Source: Nymphaea colorata (lineage: Eukaryota; Streptophyta; Magnoliopsida; Nymphaeales; Nymphaeaceae). From it: a DNA stretch of 64,000 nt. The notes below the pieces were generated by a model. The model was not told the DNA's origin. It searched no databases and was given only the letters and a program-made list of their open reading frames with translations. Below, piece by piece: positions 24,120 through 36,973 of the stretch. Location: contig NC_045151.1 of the NCBI RefSeq assembly GCF_008831285.2, positions 6,959,682 through 7,023,681 of the forward strand. The letters are read 5' to 3'. Made by a program: the position numbers and the translations under genes. The first letter of the stretch is position 1, and every line of letters begins with the position of its first letter.

Positions 24120-24520
24120 GCAGAAAAAGGTGATATTGTCTCTGGAGATGATCCATAACATCTTCCTATGTAAAATCTCTTCCTCCATCCACAACAAAGG
24201 TCCACCGTGAACTTTATCACCAACACACCACAATCATAGTTGTTTTGTTGCAAGGACATTTTATGAGAAATAATTTATAGATGTCCAGATTGTAACGGAA
24301 TGCTCTTGTAAGGACACTATACTGCAGAAGAAGGAGATGAAGTTAAAGTCGGCCATATGAAATCTCTTCTACTCAACAATATAATCTTTAACATGCACAC
24401 CAATGCTGTCATGTTGAAGGCATGCTATTCAGGGTCAAGGAAGGTCACAAAGTTGTACATCTGTAGACATTTATTCTTCTTGTCTACAACGTATAGCATC
24501 CAATGTTTCGAGTCGACCTA
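24120..24520 (-). pseudogene. Ulp1-like (C48) cysteine peptidase fragment
   Basis: After an intron-like TTTGTAG edge, the minus strand encodes VDSKHWMLYVVDKKNK and LQMYNFVTFLDPE, then further down, in the same frame, QQNNYDCGVLVIKF. These fit the His (HW), Asp and Cys (DCG) regions of the Ulp1 peptidase fold, which removes SUMO in its cellular members and is often carried by plant transposons (Kaonashi-type Mutator-like and some CACTA elements). At least three in-frame stops lie between the His and Cys motifs, so the fragment is dead. Neighbouring repeat arrays favour a transposon origin over a host gene. Confidence 0.6.
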
Positions 24521-24529
24521 CAAACAAGG

Positions 24530-27490
24530 AAAAATGACTTGGAATGGAACACACAATTACAATCACATCATACAAGTAAAATCAAATCATAGAAGTAGGG
24601 GCAAAACTGACAAACTATTTTACATTCTGTTATTCCAATTGTACTTTTCACTTCCTCTTTTAGGCCATAGACTAGTGCAGCAAATATCGACTCATTGTAA
24701 TTCTCCTCAGCCATGTGCTAAATTTGACAAATGATAAACAAATTCATAACAAGCAAAGACTGTAATAGGAAATAAGTGCCAGAGTAATTCTGTCATGAAA
24801 TGTGAGCTCAATGTTATCCTAGTATGGTTTCGTCGAAACCACTCCAACATTGAAAACTAATCAATAACCTACATAACAACAATTGATTATACATGTACGA
24901 TTCTCACAAGATAAAGAGTAAGGATAGATAAGGAGTAAGATTAGATAATCGCTGCATTATTGATTTCTTCTTGAGGCCAAAAATTGTCACTAATAATGGC
25001 AATAGAATTGGTTGCAAGAGGTTGACTCCTTATGCTTGTTTGGCTCTACGTCTTCCACAGGTTCTCAATGCTAGGACATCCATTGTAGCGGTGCTTCCTA
25101 CTTCTCCCATTCTTTCTGACTGCTGCAAAACCCTAGTTTTTATATCCACCCAAATGACACAACCTTAAAGCTTCTTTTCAATAATTGACGCATTAAAAAA
25201 CTTTAGCCAATTCGATATGACTATATTGTATGTTGTGATAGACCTTTCAATGAAATTTAGAATAGTGAGAATTGCTAGGAGTGTGATAGGGATGCTACCA
25301 ACTACATGTGATTGTGAGTGCATATTGTGTACCATAGTCAGCACGTTGATTTGTCGGATGCATCCTTGTATAAAAATCATGGGACTATAATTGGGCTCAC
25401 AATCACCGAACATGGATGCTATCAGAATTGCCCATACAACAACGTGATCCACAAGACTTCCATATGCCAAACATGACTGTGTTGTATTTTGTGTCAATCA
25501 CCGTAGCAATATTCAAAATGATGAGATTCTCTAGTATATTTGAAATAATGTGTTCACACCCCTCCCCCTCCTTTGGGGTGTCAATGCGAATTAGTAAGAA
25601 TTTCAAATTGGGTTTTGAGGAAAAATTTCAAGAGAAAGGGATTTGTCTGTCAGTACAAGGTCCAACCATTGCTACTGCCTTTAACAGGATAATCAGACAA
25701 AGGATTAAGCATTTCTTGGATCATGTACAAGTCATTTGATGCAATCCTATATGCTTATGCATAGAGGGTTGAAATTGAAATTAGAAATTTATTTCGAATT
25801 TGGTTTTGAACAAGCAATTTCTAAGCTTGTTCTAGGAAAATTGGAGTGAAATTTTGGACAATGTTCTTGGAAAATTAACTTGTTTAGACAAGTTATTTGA
25901 AAATTAAATTTGCCTTTAAAGACTTGAACAAAATTGGAAAATCTCCAAAGTGGAAGACCATTATTTTGGTTGAAAATGTGTCATCTGAACTTGATTTGAA
26001 GGTTGGCAAGGATATTAAAAATTGATTTGGATCGTGGTTAAATGTGCTTGATAATTTGGATTGGCAAATTTGATAGATAATTAGGAATTTGGCTTGGAAA
26101 ATTGAAGATTTTGGTGATTGAGATCTGGTTACTTGTTGTGAAGTCAAGATCATCTCATGATTTTGAATTGAAATTGAGTTCAACTTGTGAACAAATTTTT
26201 TGGAAAAATGGCTAAGTTGACTTAGCAAATGGACTAAATTTTTGACAAAATGGCTAAACTTTCTTGGCAAATAATTAATTTGAACTCTCTTTTTGTCCAA
26301 ATCATGTAATTAAGTTTTGGAGATATGAACTTGATTTCAAATGAGTTCTCCTTTTAGATAAGAGTTGGGAGCAAGTAAATCTCACTTTTTTTTTTATGAA
26401 AGTTCCATAGTGTTAGAAAACATATTGTTTTCAAATGTATTTTGGCTAAATTAGGATATGATGCTATTTGTGTTTTCTTTTGAAACTAAGTGAAATTTTC
26501 AATTTCTTGTGGCGATATGACTTGATCACTTTTCTGCAACTTGAAATAGATCACTTAATTTATATAGAAGGTGCATGTGGTTTAATTGATTTTGGTGAAT
26601 GTAAATGCATGAAAGAAGAAGAAAAACTATACGAGACATTCATTCTTATTCTTTATCTCTTAATCTGTCATCATTCATTCAATATAAAAATGCATTATAT
26701 AATCCATACACACAAAGATTGATTTTTAATTGGAATGTAGGACTTTCTCTACATATGCTTAACATATTATTAAGCATAAGAATTAGAGATGCAGTCCTCA
26801 AGCTTGAAACTTGAATTAAAATCTCAAAATAATAAAAAATTATGTAAATGAAGTTTAAATCAATCTTCAAAATGTACGGGAGACGTGGATGGCACCCACC
26901 TTGTCTGAAAATTGCCATAAAATCAGATTTTATACTAAATTAACTGGCCAAAAATCAGAAATTTTGATTTTAAAAGCTTATTTATTAGAAAATGATGATA
27001 AATCATTGAAAATTGCTTAACTTTTCAAGAGTAAACATGTAAATCAGCAAGAGGAATGTTCCTCTTAATAATAGTATGCTCCCATTCATCTTGAGTAATA
27101 GACATGAAGTTTTTAGAAAAGCTTTCTTTTATAAATCCAAATTAGATTTCAAATTTTGTGCTAAAGGATTCATCCATTACTTGAACAATTTCTACGTGCT
27201 TGACATTCTCTTTTGTGAGAAATGAAGATTACAATTTGAATATGATTTTGAAGTATTGATTAATCCCATGCATGATCTAGAAATATATGAAAGAAACTAA
27301 CAACTCCTAAAATATTCTTAGGGTGCCGGTTTGAATGAGAATAGAAGCTTCTCAAGTTGTATGGAAGATAGCCACTTGGTGGCTGGAATTGACACTTCAA
27401 GAGCTTAAGCTTCAAAGTTTTGAGCAAAATTTTATAAAAGCATGGTTTGATCTTAGCAATATACATACATTTCATGCATGTATTGCTAAA
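24530..27490. other. AT-rich region, no gene recognised
   Basis: Short frames on both strands. A minus-strand stretch at 25165-25606 has overlapping 110- and 67-codon frames that might be remains of the element carrying the Ulp1 fragment, but I recognise no domain. From about 25740 to 26330 the sequence is rich in TTTGAATT and TTGGAAAA words, like the LTR-type sequence further right. Confidence 0.4.
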
Positions 27491-27494
27491 ATTG

Positions 27495-27626
27495 ATAAAG
27501 TTTTAAGATAAAATATTAAGTGATCTTGTAGTTTTGAACAATGAAGATCAAAACGAAGCTCTCTTTCTTTAATTGGAAACATGTTCTAACCTAACTTTGA
27601 AAGGGAAAATACTTCTGAATAAGAGG

Positions 27627-27669
<43 letters not shown>

Positions 27670-27794
27670 TTTAAGATAAAATATTAAGTGATCTTGTAGT
27701 TTTGAACAATGAAGATCAAAACGAAGCTCTCTTTCTTTAATTGGAAACATGTTCTAACCTAACTTTGAAAGGGAAAATACTTCTGAATAAGAGG

Positions 27795-27860
<66 letters not shown>

Positions 27861-27882
27861 ATATATATATATTACCTCTCAA
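27495..27882. repeat. Tandem duplication of about 135 bp with TA tracts
   Basis: A segment starting ATAAAGTTTTAAGATAAAAT at about 27495 is repeated from about 27663 (offset 168) with no difference that I can see. Each copy is followed by a TA microsatellite (27628-27664 and 27796-27882). Identity suggests a very recent duplication, slippage or an assembly artefact. Confidence 0.9.
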
Positions 27883-28339
27883 AATTGGATATTTGACAAG
27901 AAACTACTTCGCTTATGAACCATGATGATTCATAGCTGGGTTCTTTTATGTATGAAGGTTGACAGCTTGTTTCTAATCTCCTCCACCACCCTTAATCAAC
28001 TAAATCAAGAATGCATGAATCAAAATGACATAAAATGGAAGAAACAGGATAATAGTCAAGTTTATTTGTCTATAATTTTGCCATGTAAGGGTAGACTACA
28101 TTCATAAGAATGTGTCCATCCTTAATAAGCATTTAAATTACATTTACTGCAAAAAATATAAATCACTCCCTCATTGTGGGGTTCACTCATGGTGTGGAGT
28201 TAAAAAAAGGTGGTTTAGGCTACTTATTTTGAAAGGAATGTGGCCTTGGGCTCCTTTTCAAAATTTGATCCATGGGTTCTCTTTTTAGAAAAACCAATTT
28301 ATGCATGCCACATGCATTCAAATGTACATTGATCGTAGC

Positions 28340-30317
28340 TCTGCCTAGCTGCACATCATTCCCAGCTATGAATAAAACAAAAATAAAACCCTCTCTTGGT
28401 TATTGAATTTGAAATAAATAGCAAGAAGCAAAAATAAATGGAGAATAAGCTAGAATCATCTACTTTGTGGTGGGCCTTGGTGTTTTCTCCTTGCTTGTTC
28501 TCTAAATCAAGCAATCCTAAGCAAGAATCCAAGCTTGGATTTGAGCTAGCAAAGCTAGAAGAAGAGAGTCTTCTTGCTGAAAATTGCAGAGATGAAGAGA
28601 GTTTTTCTTGTACTAGGAATCGTAAGCAAAGTTCCAATGAAGTTAGCAAATCAAGAAGCAAGGAATGGAAGAGAGAGAGAGAGGAAGCTTGGACAATGAG
28701 AAAAAAATTAGTCCTCTCTTCTTGGCTTCAAGGGGATTTATATAGAGATGAAATTGAATGAGGTGGCTACATTTAGCTCCTTAACTCCCCCTTGGAACTC
28801 ACCCAAGGCTTGGGGAATTTTCCCTTTTTGTGCTGGTAGGCTAGGATAGGTCCAGATAGGTGCCAAGCTGGAATTAAAATTCATTTAAATTTTAGAAAAT
28901 GGGCTAAGGGGGCTGCCACTTCAGCCAGCCTCTAGTTCAGCCAATAGCTAAGAGGAACTTGAGTTTTATTGGTCTAATCCATGAGATATGGATTGATGAT
29001 TTGGCAAAGGGGATTAAGTGAGCTTTTAATCATCTTAAAATATCACATCTAGCCTACCCACATGAGCTGGGTGTGCTTGGCTAGGTCAGATTAATCGTGG
29101 TCCAAACATAGTCAATATTAATTTCGTTCTAGTTTGACCAAAATCTTGATAGAAATACCCTCGACTCGGGTTTTATTTTTTGAAATCACGCTTGTTAGGT
29201 TCAAACCTAGTGAATAAGCTCCAAATGTTATTGAATTATGAATTTATTTTTGACAATTCAATTAAATTTGAAAAGACTTTGAAAATCCTATCAAATTTGA
29301 TTTAAAAGGGTATTTTTGTCCATAATTAATTGAAAATATATTTAATTGAATCAAATTTTGATTTGAAAGGTTGATTTTCAACTTGGTATTTGATTTGTGT
29401 CTTTGACAAATTCAAATGTGTATTTGATTTTCATAGAATCTTAATTTGGGTCCTACAAATTCAATTTGATTATGGAAAGGACAAAGTTGTTTGAATTTGG
29501 TCAAATTTTACTAAATGACCAAAGTCAAATCCCATTTTGTGAGTTTGTTTGAAGTAATTTGATGAAGCTAAGGAATCACTTAATTGTGATTCAATTGTGC
29601 TCAATTTCTAATTGTACTTCGACTGGGTTCAGTCAAAGTAGATTTGATCCAATGAATGTCTATTTCTGTCTAGTAGCTGGATCATGGGATAGACCTAGCC
29701 CTTTGACTAGGTTAAGCTCATCTTGATTGAGCTCAATTGCATTTGGAAAAACATTTGGGTGCACTATGTCAAACCCACTTCGTAATTAGAGGGTTCCTTT
29801 TTAATTAATGGACAGAGAGATATATAAATTTCTCTCCCCATGGAATTCAATTATGATGTTATCTATTTTCATTAAAACTGAGATATTTTTGAAAAAGAGA
29901 GGGGTCACTTCTTGGGTGGCCTTTGCCCATACAAGCAAAGTGGGGCCAACATGTGGGTCCCACACAACATTTTGGATCATGAATTGGATCCAGTTTTTGA
30001 ATTTGAATCTAGATTTAGATTTTGAATTCATATCTACATTTCAAGTTGGACATGGATACCAAATGACAATTATAATTAGATTTGAATTTCAAAAACCTAA
30101 TTTGGATCCAATTTTTGAGTACTGGATTAGGATTTGGACTCATAATCTTGCCTTGGGATTTGTGCTATGAGTCAAAATGATGATTTGAACCTAAATTGTG
30201 TTTAGATTCAAAATTGGCTTTGAAATTGAAGTTTTTCACAATTGTTTCATTAAATTCTTTTGTAAGATTTTGAAATTGCAACCATCAACTTAGATGGAAA
30301 AATTTGGGGAGTTAACA
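28340..30317 (-). mobile_element. LTR-like repeat A, probable long retrotransposon LTR
   Basis: On the minus strand it begins TGTTAACTCCCCAAATTTTT at 30317. Its first ~1.35 kb matches, in inverted orientation, the sequence beginning TGTTAACACCCC at 40739. Lower down it has a promoter-like CTCTATATAAAT (about 28735-28746) followed by CT-rich and TCTTCTTCTAGC sequence, as in the R region of long gypsy-type LTRs. The 3' edge near 28340 is a guess. No associated gag-pol was found. A gypsy assignment is inferred. Confidence 0.55.
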
Positions 30318-30679
30318 TGATGATAGTTTGTATGTCTATAGTGAAAGACTGTGAGTCTGAGTCTAAGTTTGTGTATGTTCAAACGTCTAAGCGATATATT
30401 TGTTGGACATTGAGGGCGAGTGATTGGATTTAATTTCATATGATAGATGGTCCAATAATGAGTTTGGTAGTGCACAAGCTATGTTGGGAACAACCTATGT
30501 TTCTTATTTTGTCATGTTCCACGGTAGCTTTGGAACAAACTAATTTTTTTCAGTCTACAGGAAAACTCGACAGTTGCCTTACATCTCATCATTGTTCATT
30601 AGCCAAATATCCATGCACAACATCTTCACAACCTCCAAAACTTATGTCATGTTTTCATCTTCTCCCTCCCTGTACGGTA

Positions 30680-31530
30680 TGTAGGTAATGTGCACATAAA
30701 ACAAGTTCTACAAATTTATTAACTATCGCACAATACATGTGTAATTGTATATGTTTGATCCTAAGCCCCTCTATTATTTTCTTGGCATGATCTGGATCAT
30801 ATAATCTTCTTGTGCAACATGTGTCTATTGCGCTTTTCATTCAGAAGGCGTCAACATTTGGAGGTGCAAAACTATGATGCAAAGAAGGTACATGCTACTA
30901 CATCTAGTTCTATAAAGATGACAAATATGTGTATTTAAGCATAAATCATGCACTACGATGATATGTGTATTTAATCTATACTTATATTCATGGCCAAAAT
31001 CCTCCAATAGATGGATGCCCTGTTTCAAACGATGGAGCTGGTTGAATAAATGAGCCAATGTAGCTATGCCCCATACATAATTGTCCACCACGGTTAAGTC
31101 CTTGAGGAATTGTGGTGCCTCTAGTTTATTCTCATGCCAGAATTATCACTAAATATAGTTAGTGTGAAAAGATAAAAAATAAATGATGCCCATTCTTTGT
31201 CAGCTTCTTATGATAGAAGGGTCATTGATTTATTCATCCATTTGTCATGCAATGTGCATAGTGGAAATCACTTGGAAAATCCTTTTCTGAATGGAAAGCT
31301 ACAAAATTCAACTTCGAACAAGACAAGTAGTTCCTTGCACATGCTTATCATGCTGTACTCGGATCTCCCCAAAAATATATTCTCATGTCACTTCATACCC
31401 GTTAGTTTCGTGACATCCTCCAACTTCATGGTGATCCCGAATCCATCGAAGATACATCTATTTGTCTATGAGTCCCATTCTTTGGCAAGAGAGTAGGCAT
31501 GCCTCCAGGCCATGATGTACCAATTGATAT
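30680..31530 (-). pseudogene. Plant mobile domain (PMD) remnant
   Basis: The minus strand encodes AKEWDS, then GFGITMKLEDVTKLTGMK (about 31390-31490), and downstream DNYVWGIATLAHLFNQLHRL (about 31030-31085). The paired motifs (F-x-MT-x-TLEDV--LTGL, then W---LA-LY--L) are typical of the plant mobile domain (aminotransferase-like) found in transposons and in MAIL1-type host proteins. Stops and frameshifts interrupt it. With the Ulp1 fragment on the same strand it may be part of one element. Host-gene origin cannot be excluded. Confidence 0.55.
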
Positions 31531-31599
31531 CCAGGACCCTGCTCAAGTGCATACTCTGCAATCTGTCCTTTTGCTAGTTGTTGAACACATCATACCAAA

Positions 31600-32930
31600 C
31601 CAAGACATTGTGAAAGTGAATGTGTCTGCATTTCTCTTATATTGAAAACACATTATCTCACATATACAACCTGCCATCCTATCTTACAAATGAAAGGTGT
31701 TGTTCATGTTATGACATAAATCACACATTCTATCTCACACACCATCGCACGCGATCACATATAATATCACACAAGCTTCAAACGAAGCCAATCTAATTGT
31801 CATACCTCGATGAGGGATTGCCTCCAATCGTCATTAGCTAGATTCATTGTATTTCACCATACTCCATCACTTTTCTTATCTATAGACAAGTGTATATCCC
31901 AATGCCAGTCATTGTCCTCTCTTTCCTCTAACACTCTTATTGTTCCCTCTTCCTTTGGCCTCCATTGATGGTCGTCTCCAGCATCTAATAGCTGGGAGTC
32001 AGCCTCCCAACCTCCTTCTCTTCTTCCTTTGGTACATGGATAGATGTGGCCTCTCTACCTTCTCTTTTTCCTCATGTACTTCTTCCTCTACTCTATCTTC
32101 CTCTCAAAGTCCTTTTGTCTCCCTCTTTTGCCAAACTTCTTCCTACTGAATTTCTTCATTTATCTCTTGTACTTTGACTACCTCTCTTCCCAAGAAGGCA
32201 TAATCAATTTCTTCTTCCTCTCTCCTTTTTGGCTATGAATTGCTCAAAAAGACAAGTATCTCCTAGACCCATGCATCCAAATTCCATTTGCATTTGTCTT
32301 CTTCCCTCACCACCTCCATGCGTGTCTAATACTTCCTTCTCATTCTTCTCATCTTTCTCTCTTTTCTCTTCCACCATTAGATTCTCATCTACAAATTTCA
32401 TTTTTGTTGTCACCTACCCATTGTTATTCCTGACATATCACCCTAGACAATCTTCCTATTATTTATTCTGATAAACTAACCCCCACATTTTTCACCAACA
32501 ATGCATCTTGTCCTCCGCAACGACATTTTCTTCAAAAAATAATTTGAGACAGCTTTGCTTTTGAATTTTCCAATGCATGTCAAAGCTTGGTGTCATCCTA
32601 GATTGGAACAAAGATGTGTGCATTCCTCTAAGTTGGAAGAGTTGGTGGGAGACATGGTCAATGTGAAATAGAACCAGACAAATTATCATACAATACTGAT
32701 ATCAAACACGTCATTGTGCTAATATTGTGTGTGATGCTATATACTATTGTTTGTGTGATATCATTTGCAAATGGTGTGTGTTGTGCATTATAGTGTGTAT
32801 GATTGCCTACAGTCACCTAAGCACCTTTGAAAATGCTTGAAGTACAACACCTAACTATTGTTTATATCATATCATTTGCAAGTGTGTGTGTTGCAGGACA
32901 AGACAATACCCCATTGAAGAATAGCACCCA
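31600..32930. other. Region of TATCACAC-type words around a C/T-rich tract
   Basis: Short words such as TCTCACACA, ATCACAC and their complements TGTGTGATA are clustered at 31600-31780 and 32690-32910. They resemble those in the 22.9-24.0 kb repeats. Between them, 31900-32470 is a long pyrimidine-rich stretch whose frames have low-complexity composition. No gene recognised. Confidence 0.4.
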
Positions 32931-33006
32931 AATGCTTCTTTTCAAAATATCATAGGGTTTGAGCGACAATGTGAAACAGAGATTGAGATTTAGGCAAGGG
33001 AAGTAC

Positions 33007-33165
33007 CTTTCCTAATGCTAACAAACTTTGAGCATGAATCTGATGGCAATGATCTAACAGATCTTTAGGGCTTTGAGAGGTGTCTGCGCTCTTCTCAGGT
33101 GAAGGTGATATTGCAGGAATCTGCTCCCTTCTCAAGTTAATTTTTCCTCTACTTAGTTGGTGCAA
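33007..33165 (-). pseudogene. Orphan exon-like stretch, protein unknown
   Basis: The minus strand has an open stretch encoding REQIPAISPSPEKSADTSQS then KDLLDHCHQIHAQSLLALGK, ending at a good GTACTT donor. Composition and the splice site look like a real exon, but I do not recognise the protein. It may belong with the stretch at 33880-33993. Confidence 0.35.
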
Positions 33166-33879
33166 AATGTTGCGGCACTCTTAACATGCCTGTTGGTAAA
33201 CTCATTCTTGGAGGACAGTTTCAAAATTATCCTAACATACAGTTATGGATCTCATTTTGTTGTTTATTGAAGATGGAAGGGCAGTTACGTCATTTATGTT
33301 TTAAGATGATTCGGCATCCATCAATTTCAATTCAGTGACCGATTCTTGAAACCTCTGAAAATGATGTGGCAACGTCAGACCCATGGTGCATGAGTTTTTC
33401 ATGCACAGGTCTGTTCCTATAACCTGTTTCGATATTAGAGTGTTTACGTGGTACCAATTGCATTAATTGCAAATGCATTACCAACAAAAATTTAGTATAA
33501 CAAGTAGTAAGGTAATTGCAAGACAAGCATCAACCAAGTCTTTTTCCAGGACCGAGGAATAAGATGTAAAATAACTACTTTAAGTTCTAAACTATACAAT
33601 GTAGACCATCAAGAAAGACTTGAATAGTAAAGAACAAGATGTTTCATTTTGGTACTAAGGCAAGTTATATAAAGACATGCTTTTAGGATAAATGAACTGG
33701 TCTATTTATGCCATAAACTAATAAAAAGAGTAAACTAATAAAAACATTGAAAGAGTTCAACTCAGGCGTTGAGCATCCATCCTTTGGTGTCTTCGCCATT
33801 GTTGAGTATTCCACATGCCCAAACACTTACAACATTTAACTCTAATCTCTAATAGGAATGAAAAGGCTAGAAAATATAC

Positions 33880-33993
33880 CTGTTTGTGAGCAATAAAATG
33901 ACCAGCAGAAGGTGGTGGTAGATTTTGTGACTCAGACAACTCGATAAGCAGGTTATCTCACGAGAGGAGAAAGCCTAGTCTTTGCATTCCTAA
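33880..33993 (-). pseudogene. Orphan exon-like stretch with stop, protein unknown
   Basis: Bounded by a TTTTGCAG acceptor and a GTATAT donor, this stretch is exactly 38 codons and encodes ELSESQNLPPPSAGHFIAHK near its end. One TGA sits where CGA (Arg) would be a simple ancestor. Not recognised. It lies upstream of the 33007-33165 stretch on the same strand. Confidence 0.35.
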
Positions 33994-33999
33994 CTGCAA

Positions 34000-35140
34000 A
34001 ACGAATGCACCTGAGTAGGAAATTCAGCTAATGACCTTACCAATTTTTATCAACACCCTACCATCTTGGTCCATCTCAAATTTCTATTTAAGCATTCACA
34101 ATAGGATTCTCATCAAATAGAATACACATGAATAGAGATTAGGATGGATTTTTTTGAGATAGTTGCAGTAACCATTTCCTTTGGATTATGCCTATCTTGG
34201 GTCTATCTTCAACATTCTCTCATTCGCACATGATAGACAAACTATAGATAGTACTTGTGATGTATGTCATACAAGCATTCTCAACAACATATTGGTGATA
34301 GGATCATGCGATCCACAAGCACTGGCATGAGAGATAAGTTGTGTGCCAGTTAAAGCAACATAGTGGTTTAACCTACAAAAATAAAATAGTATGGTGCACT
34401 TGACTACACAAACATAACTCATTGTACCCTAGATCAACATTCACCTACACAAGTAACACATTCGACCACTCATCATTTAATAATGCTGAATTTGTTAGAT
34501 TGGGACTTCTCAGTATGCATTATGTTCACTATTAAATCAAGTCTCTTGATAACGATTCGATTTTGCCGTCAAGAAATATGAGTACTTATGTAGCGATAAA
34601 TGGTCTTCGTCTCCTACATACATTCATTAAAATTAAATTACTTACTTTACCAGATATGCTCCATCTTGCTGAATTTCTCATGGCCTTAGGCACAATACTG
34701 AAGTAGCAGTACTAATCCACTTCCTATTTGGTCGACTTAAACATCAGTGCAATATACATGGAATGTTTCACATACTACAAGTATTGACTCATAATTATGA
34801 GCCTTATGCATGCATGGAGAGTGTAAAATTTTTTGTGACACAAATCCTCAAAACTTCAACATCTCTCACATATTTGACTTGAGTTCTCAAATGACATCCC
34901 TCTGACTAAGATAATCTGAGCCTTGATCTCTGATTACAAGGTCCGCATAGTTTGGGAGATCATGCCAGTCTTCTGGTTCAGAAGACCTCATCTGGGTCCA
35001 ATAACCTCAGTTTAACAACATTTCATTTTGTCAAGCAAATCTCACCATCGAGTAGCATTCCTTTGTCTTATTCATCTCCTTGGATATCATACAATGCTTG
35101 AGAGGATCAGTTTGTGTTAGTAGACAATATAGACCTATTG
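34000..35140. other. AT-rich region, no gene recognised
   Basis: Decayed, probably transposon-derived sequence lying beyond the 3' end (minus strand) of the copia RNase H remnant. No LTR could be delimited. Confidence 0.35.
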
Positions 35141-35149
35141 CAAACTATC

Positions 35150-35620
35150 AAATAGATGTACAACTTACAAAAAGAAACAATTCAAATCAAAGAATGCTTT
35201 ATATCCTATTAATTCTCATAGATGTTATATGTGTCTTAAATACATGTATGACAATTGGTTTTGTCAATGGATCTGTCACCATGACAAGAGTAGAAATATA
35301 GTTCAACGACACTTTTCTTTTTTAGATTGTGTCACACACGTAGTTACATGTAGTATCAATGTGTTTGTTTTTACAATGAAACTTAAGGTTCTTTGCATAT
35401 GTGATCTCAACTTGGTGTTCACAATTGACATTTGTAGGGACACTTGCCTCTATCATAATCCTAAGATGTTTAAAGAATCTGCTCAACCAAACACCTTCTT
35501 TTACTATCATAGACCCAAGTACAAATTTCACTTGTATGGTTTACAGGGCTGTGCATATTTGCTGTTTTGTTGAGTGCTACTACAGCTCGAACCCAAGAAT
35601 CAACACACACTTGAAAAGTT
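35150..35620 (-). pseudogene. Ty1/copia RNase H remnant
   Basis: The minus strand encodes KEGVWLSRFFKHL, then CEHQVEITYAKNLKFHCKNK and HIDTT, followed by ISTLVMVTDPLTKPI. These are the landmarks of the C-terminal part of copia polyproteins (KE-IWL--FL, the D-N-AA--LAKNP-FH-RTKHID block and the -DPLTKP motif). The catalytic Asp of the C-D-N motif is lost (CEHQ). Several stops are present. Reverse transcriptase was not found next to it. Confidence 0.65.
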
Positions 35621-35659
35621 TTAAAAAATTTAAAACTTTTCTTGACATTGCTTGAGTAT

Positions 35660-36973
35660 TGGTTTAGGTTTTGCCTAAATTTTTTATACTAAAGGTAGCT
35701 TCAAAAAATATGTGTAGAGAGAAGGGGGGAATGACCTCTTCTTATAGGTGCCTAGGAGAGAAAAGTTTCCCACACATTCGATACATGACTAATGCTTGGG
35801 AGAGAAAACTCTACCAACTTTCAATACATGACTAAACATTTGGGAGTCATGACCTCTCAAGACCATAGGTTAGAAAATTTTAGGTTATGTCCTGCACTTT
35901 CCAAACAGAAAACAATTTTTCAATTGTTTTGGAGTCAATTCAACACCAAATTTGATTTTGTCTAAAGCGAAATGATCTACAAAGAATTCTGCATAGTTGA
36001 TGAACAACAATTTTTGTTGACATCTAGCATGAACTATGAAATTGAAAAACACATTTTCACATAGACAATTGTATTATCCATGTGTCCAAATTCATTGAGC
36101 CTAGATCTTTGATATGGAGATGATCTAGAGCAAGAACTGTATCTAGAGAAACTTCTAATACAGAATTTGATATGAATTAGAGATCTATAGCAAGAACTGT
36201 AACTAGTAATGGTATTTTGATATGAATTAGAGATCTAATACAGAATTTGGACATGAAATCTGAATCTAAAGTGATACACATTTGAGATTTGGATATTGGA
36301 ACAAAGATATGGGTTGAAGATTTGAACGGGCCGTGTCTTGACCTAGCTCAATCTAGCTTGGTGTGTTCAGACTCAATGAATGCTTGTATGGCCTGGACTA
36401 TGTTCAATTTTAAACTCGATCTGGACCTAGTATATGTGCAAGTTCAGATAGGTTTAGCTAAGTTGGTTCAGACTGACATGGTTTAGTCTAAGTTGGTGGA
36501 GCTTGGGGTTGGGCCTTCTGGGTTTAGTTTTAGTACATGTATGTTCCTAACATGAGTTCATGTAACTTCCAACTTAGTTCATGAACAAATAATCATGTAT
36601 GAAAAATTGGTAATTTTTCTATGGCACTAAAAGTGAGTTCTACAGGTCATGTGGATAGAATGATCACATAGGGGCGTGGGTCACACTTTATTCTAGGTGT
36701 AGGCTAAGTTTAGGATAAAAATTCCACCATTTGTCCCTCAAAAATCACTTTTTGTTATAGATGAGCATCAATGACTTATTTTAGAGTGATGACCAAAAGT
36801 AAAATGGAAAAACAAGTTCTGGGCATGGCAACCCAAAAATTGAACCAAAAATACTTTGTTGGAGTGTATCTGATCGCAACAATGTAAAAAAAGTGGAAAT
36901 CTGACTCCTTGATTGGTTAGAAATGAACTCAGAAGATGATATGCTCATTGAGTGACATGTCCAAAACTAGACA
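35660..36973. other. AT-rich repeat debris, no gene recognised
   Basis: Includes a local duplication of GATATGAATTAGAGATCTA words around 36165-36240. From about 36280 to 36550 it resembles LTR-type sequence (CTAGCTCAATC, GTTCAGACT words). Nothing else identified. Confidence 0.35.

Noticed and set aside
31940-32471. Overlapping frames of 60-80 codons in both directions
   Set aside because: The stretch is pyrimidine-rich on one strand, which leaves few stops by chance. The predicted peptides are Ser/Phe/Leu- or Glu/Lys-rich without domains.
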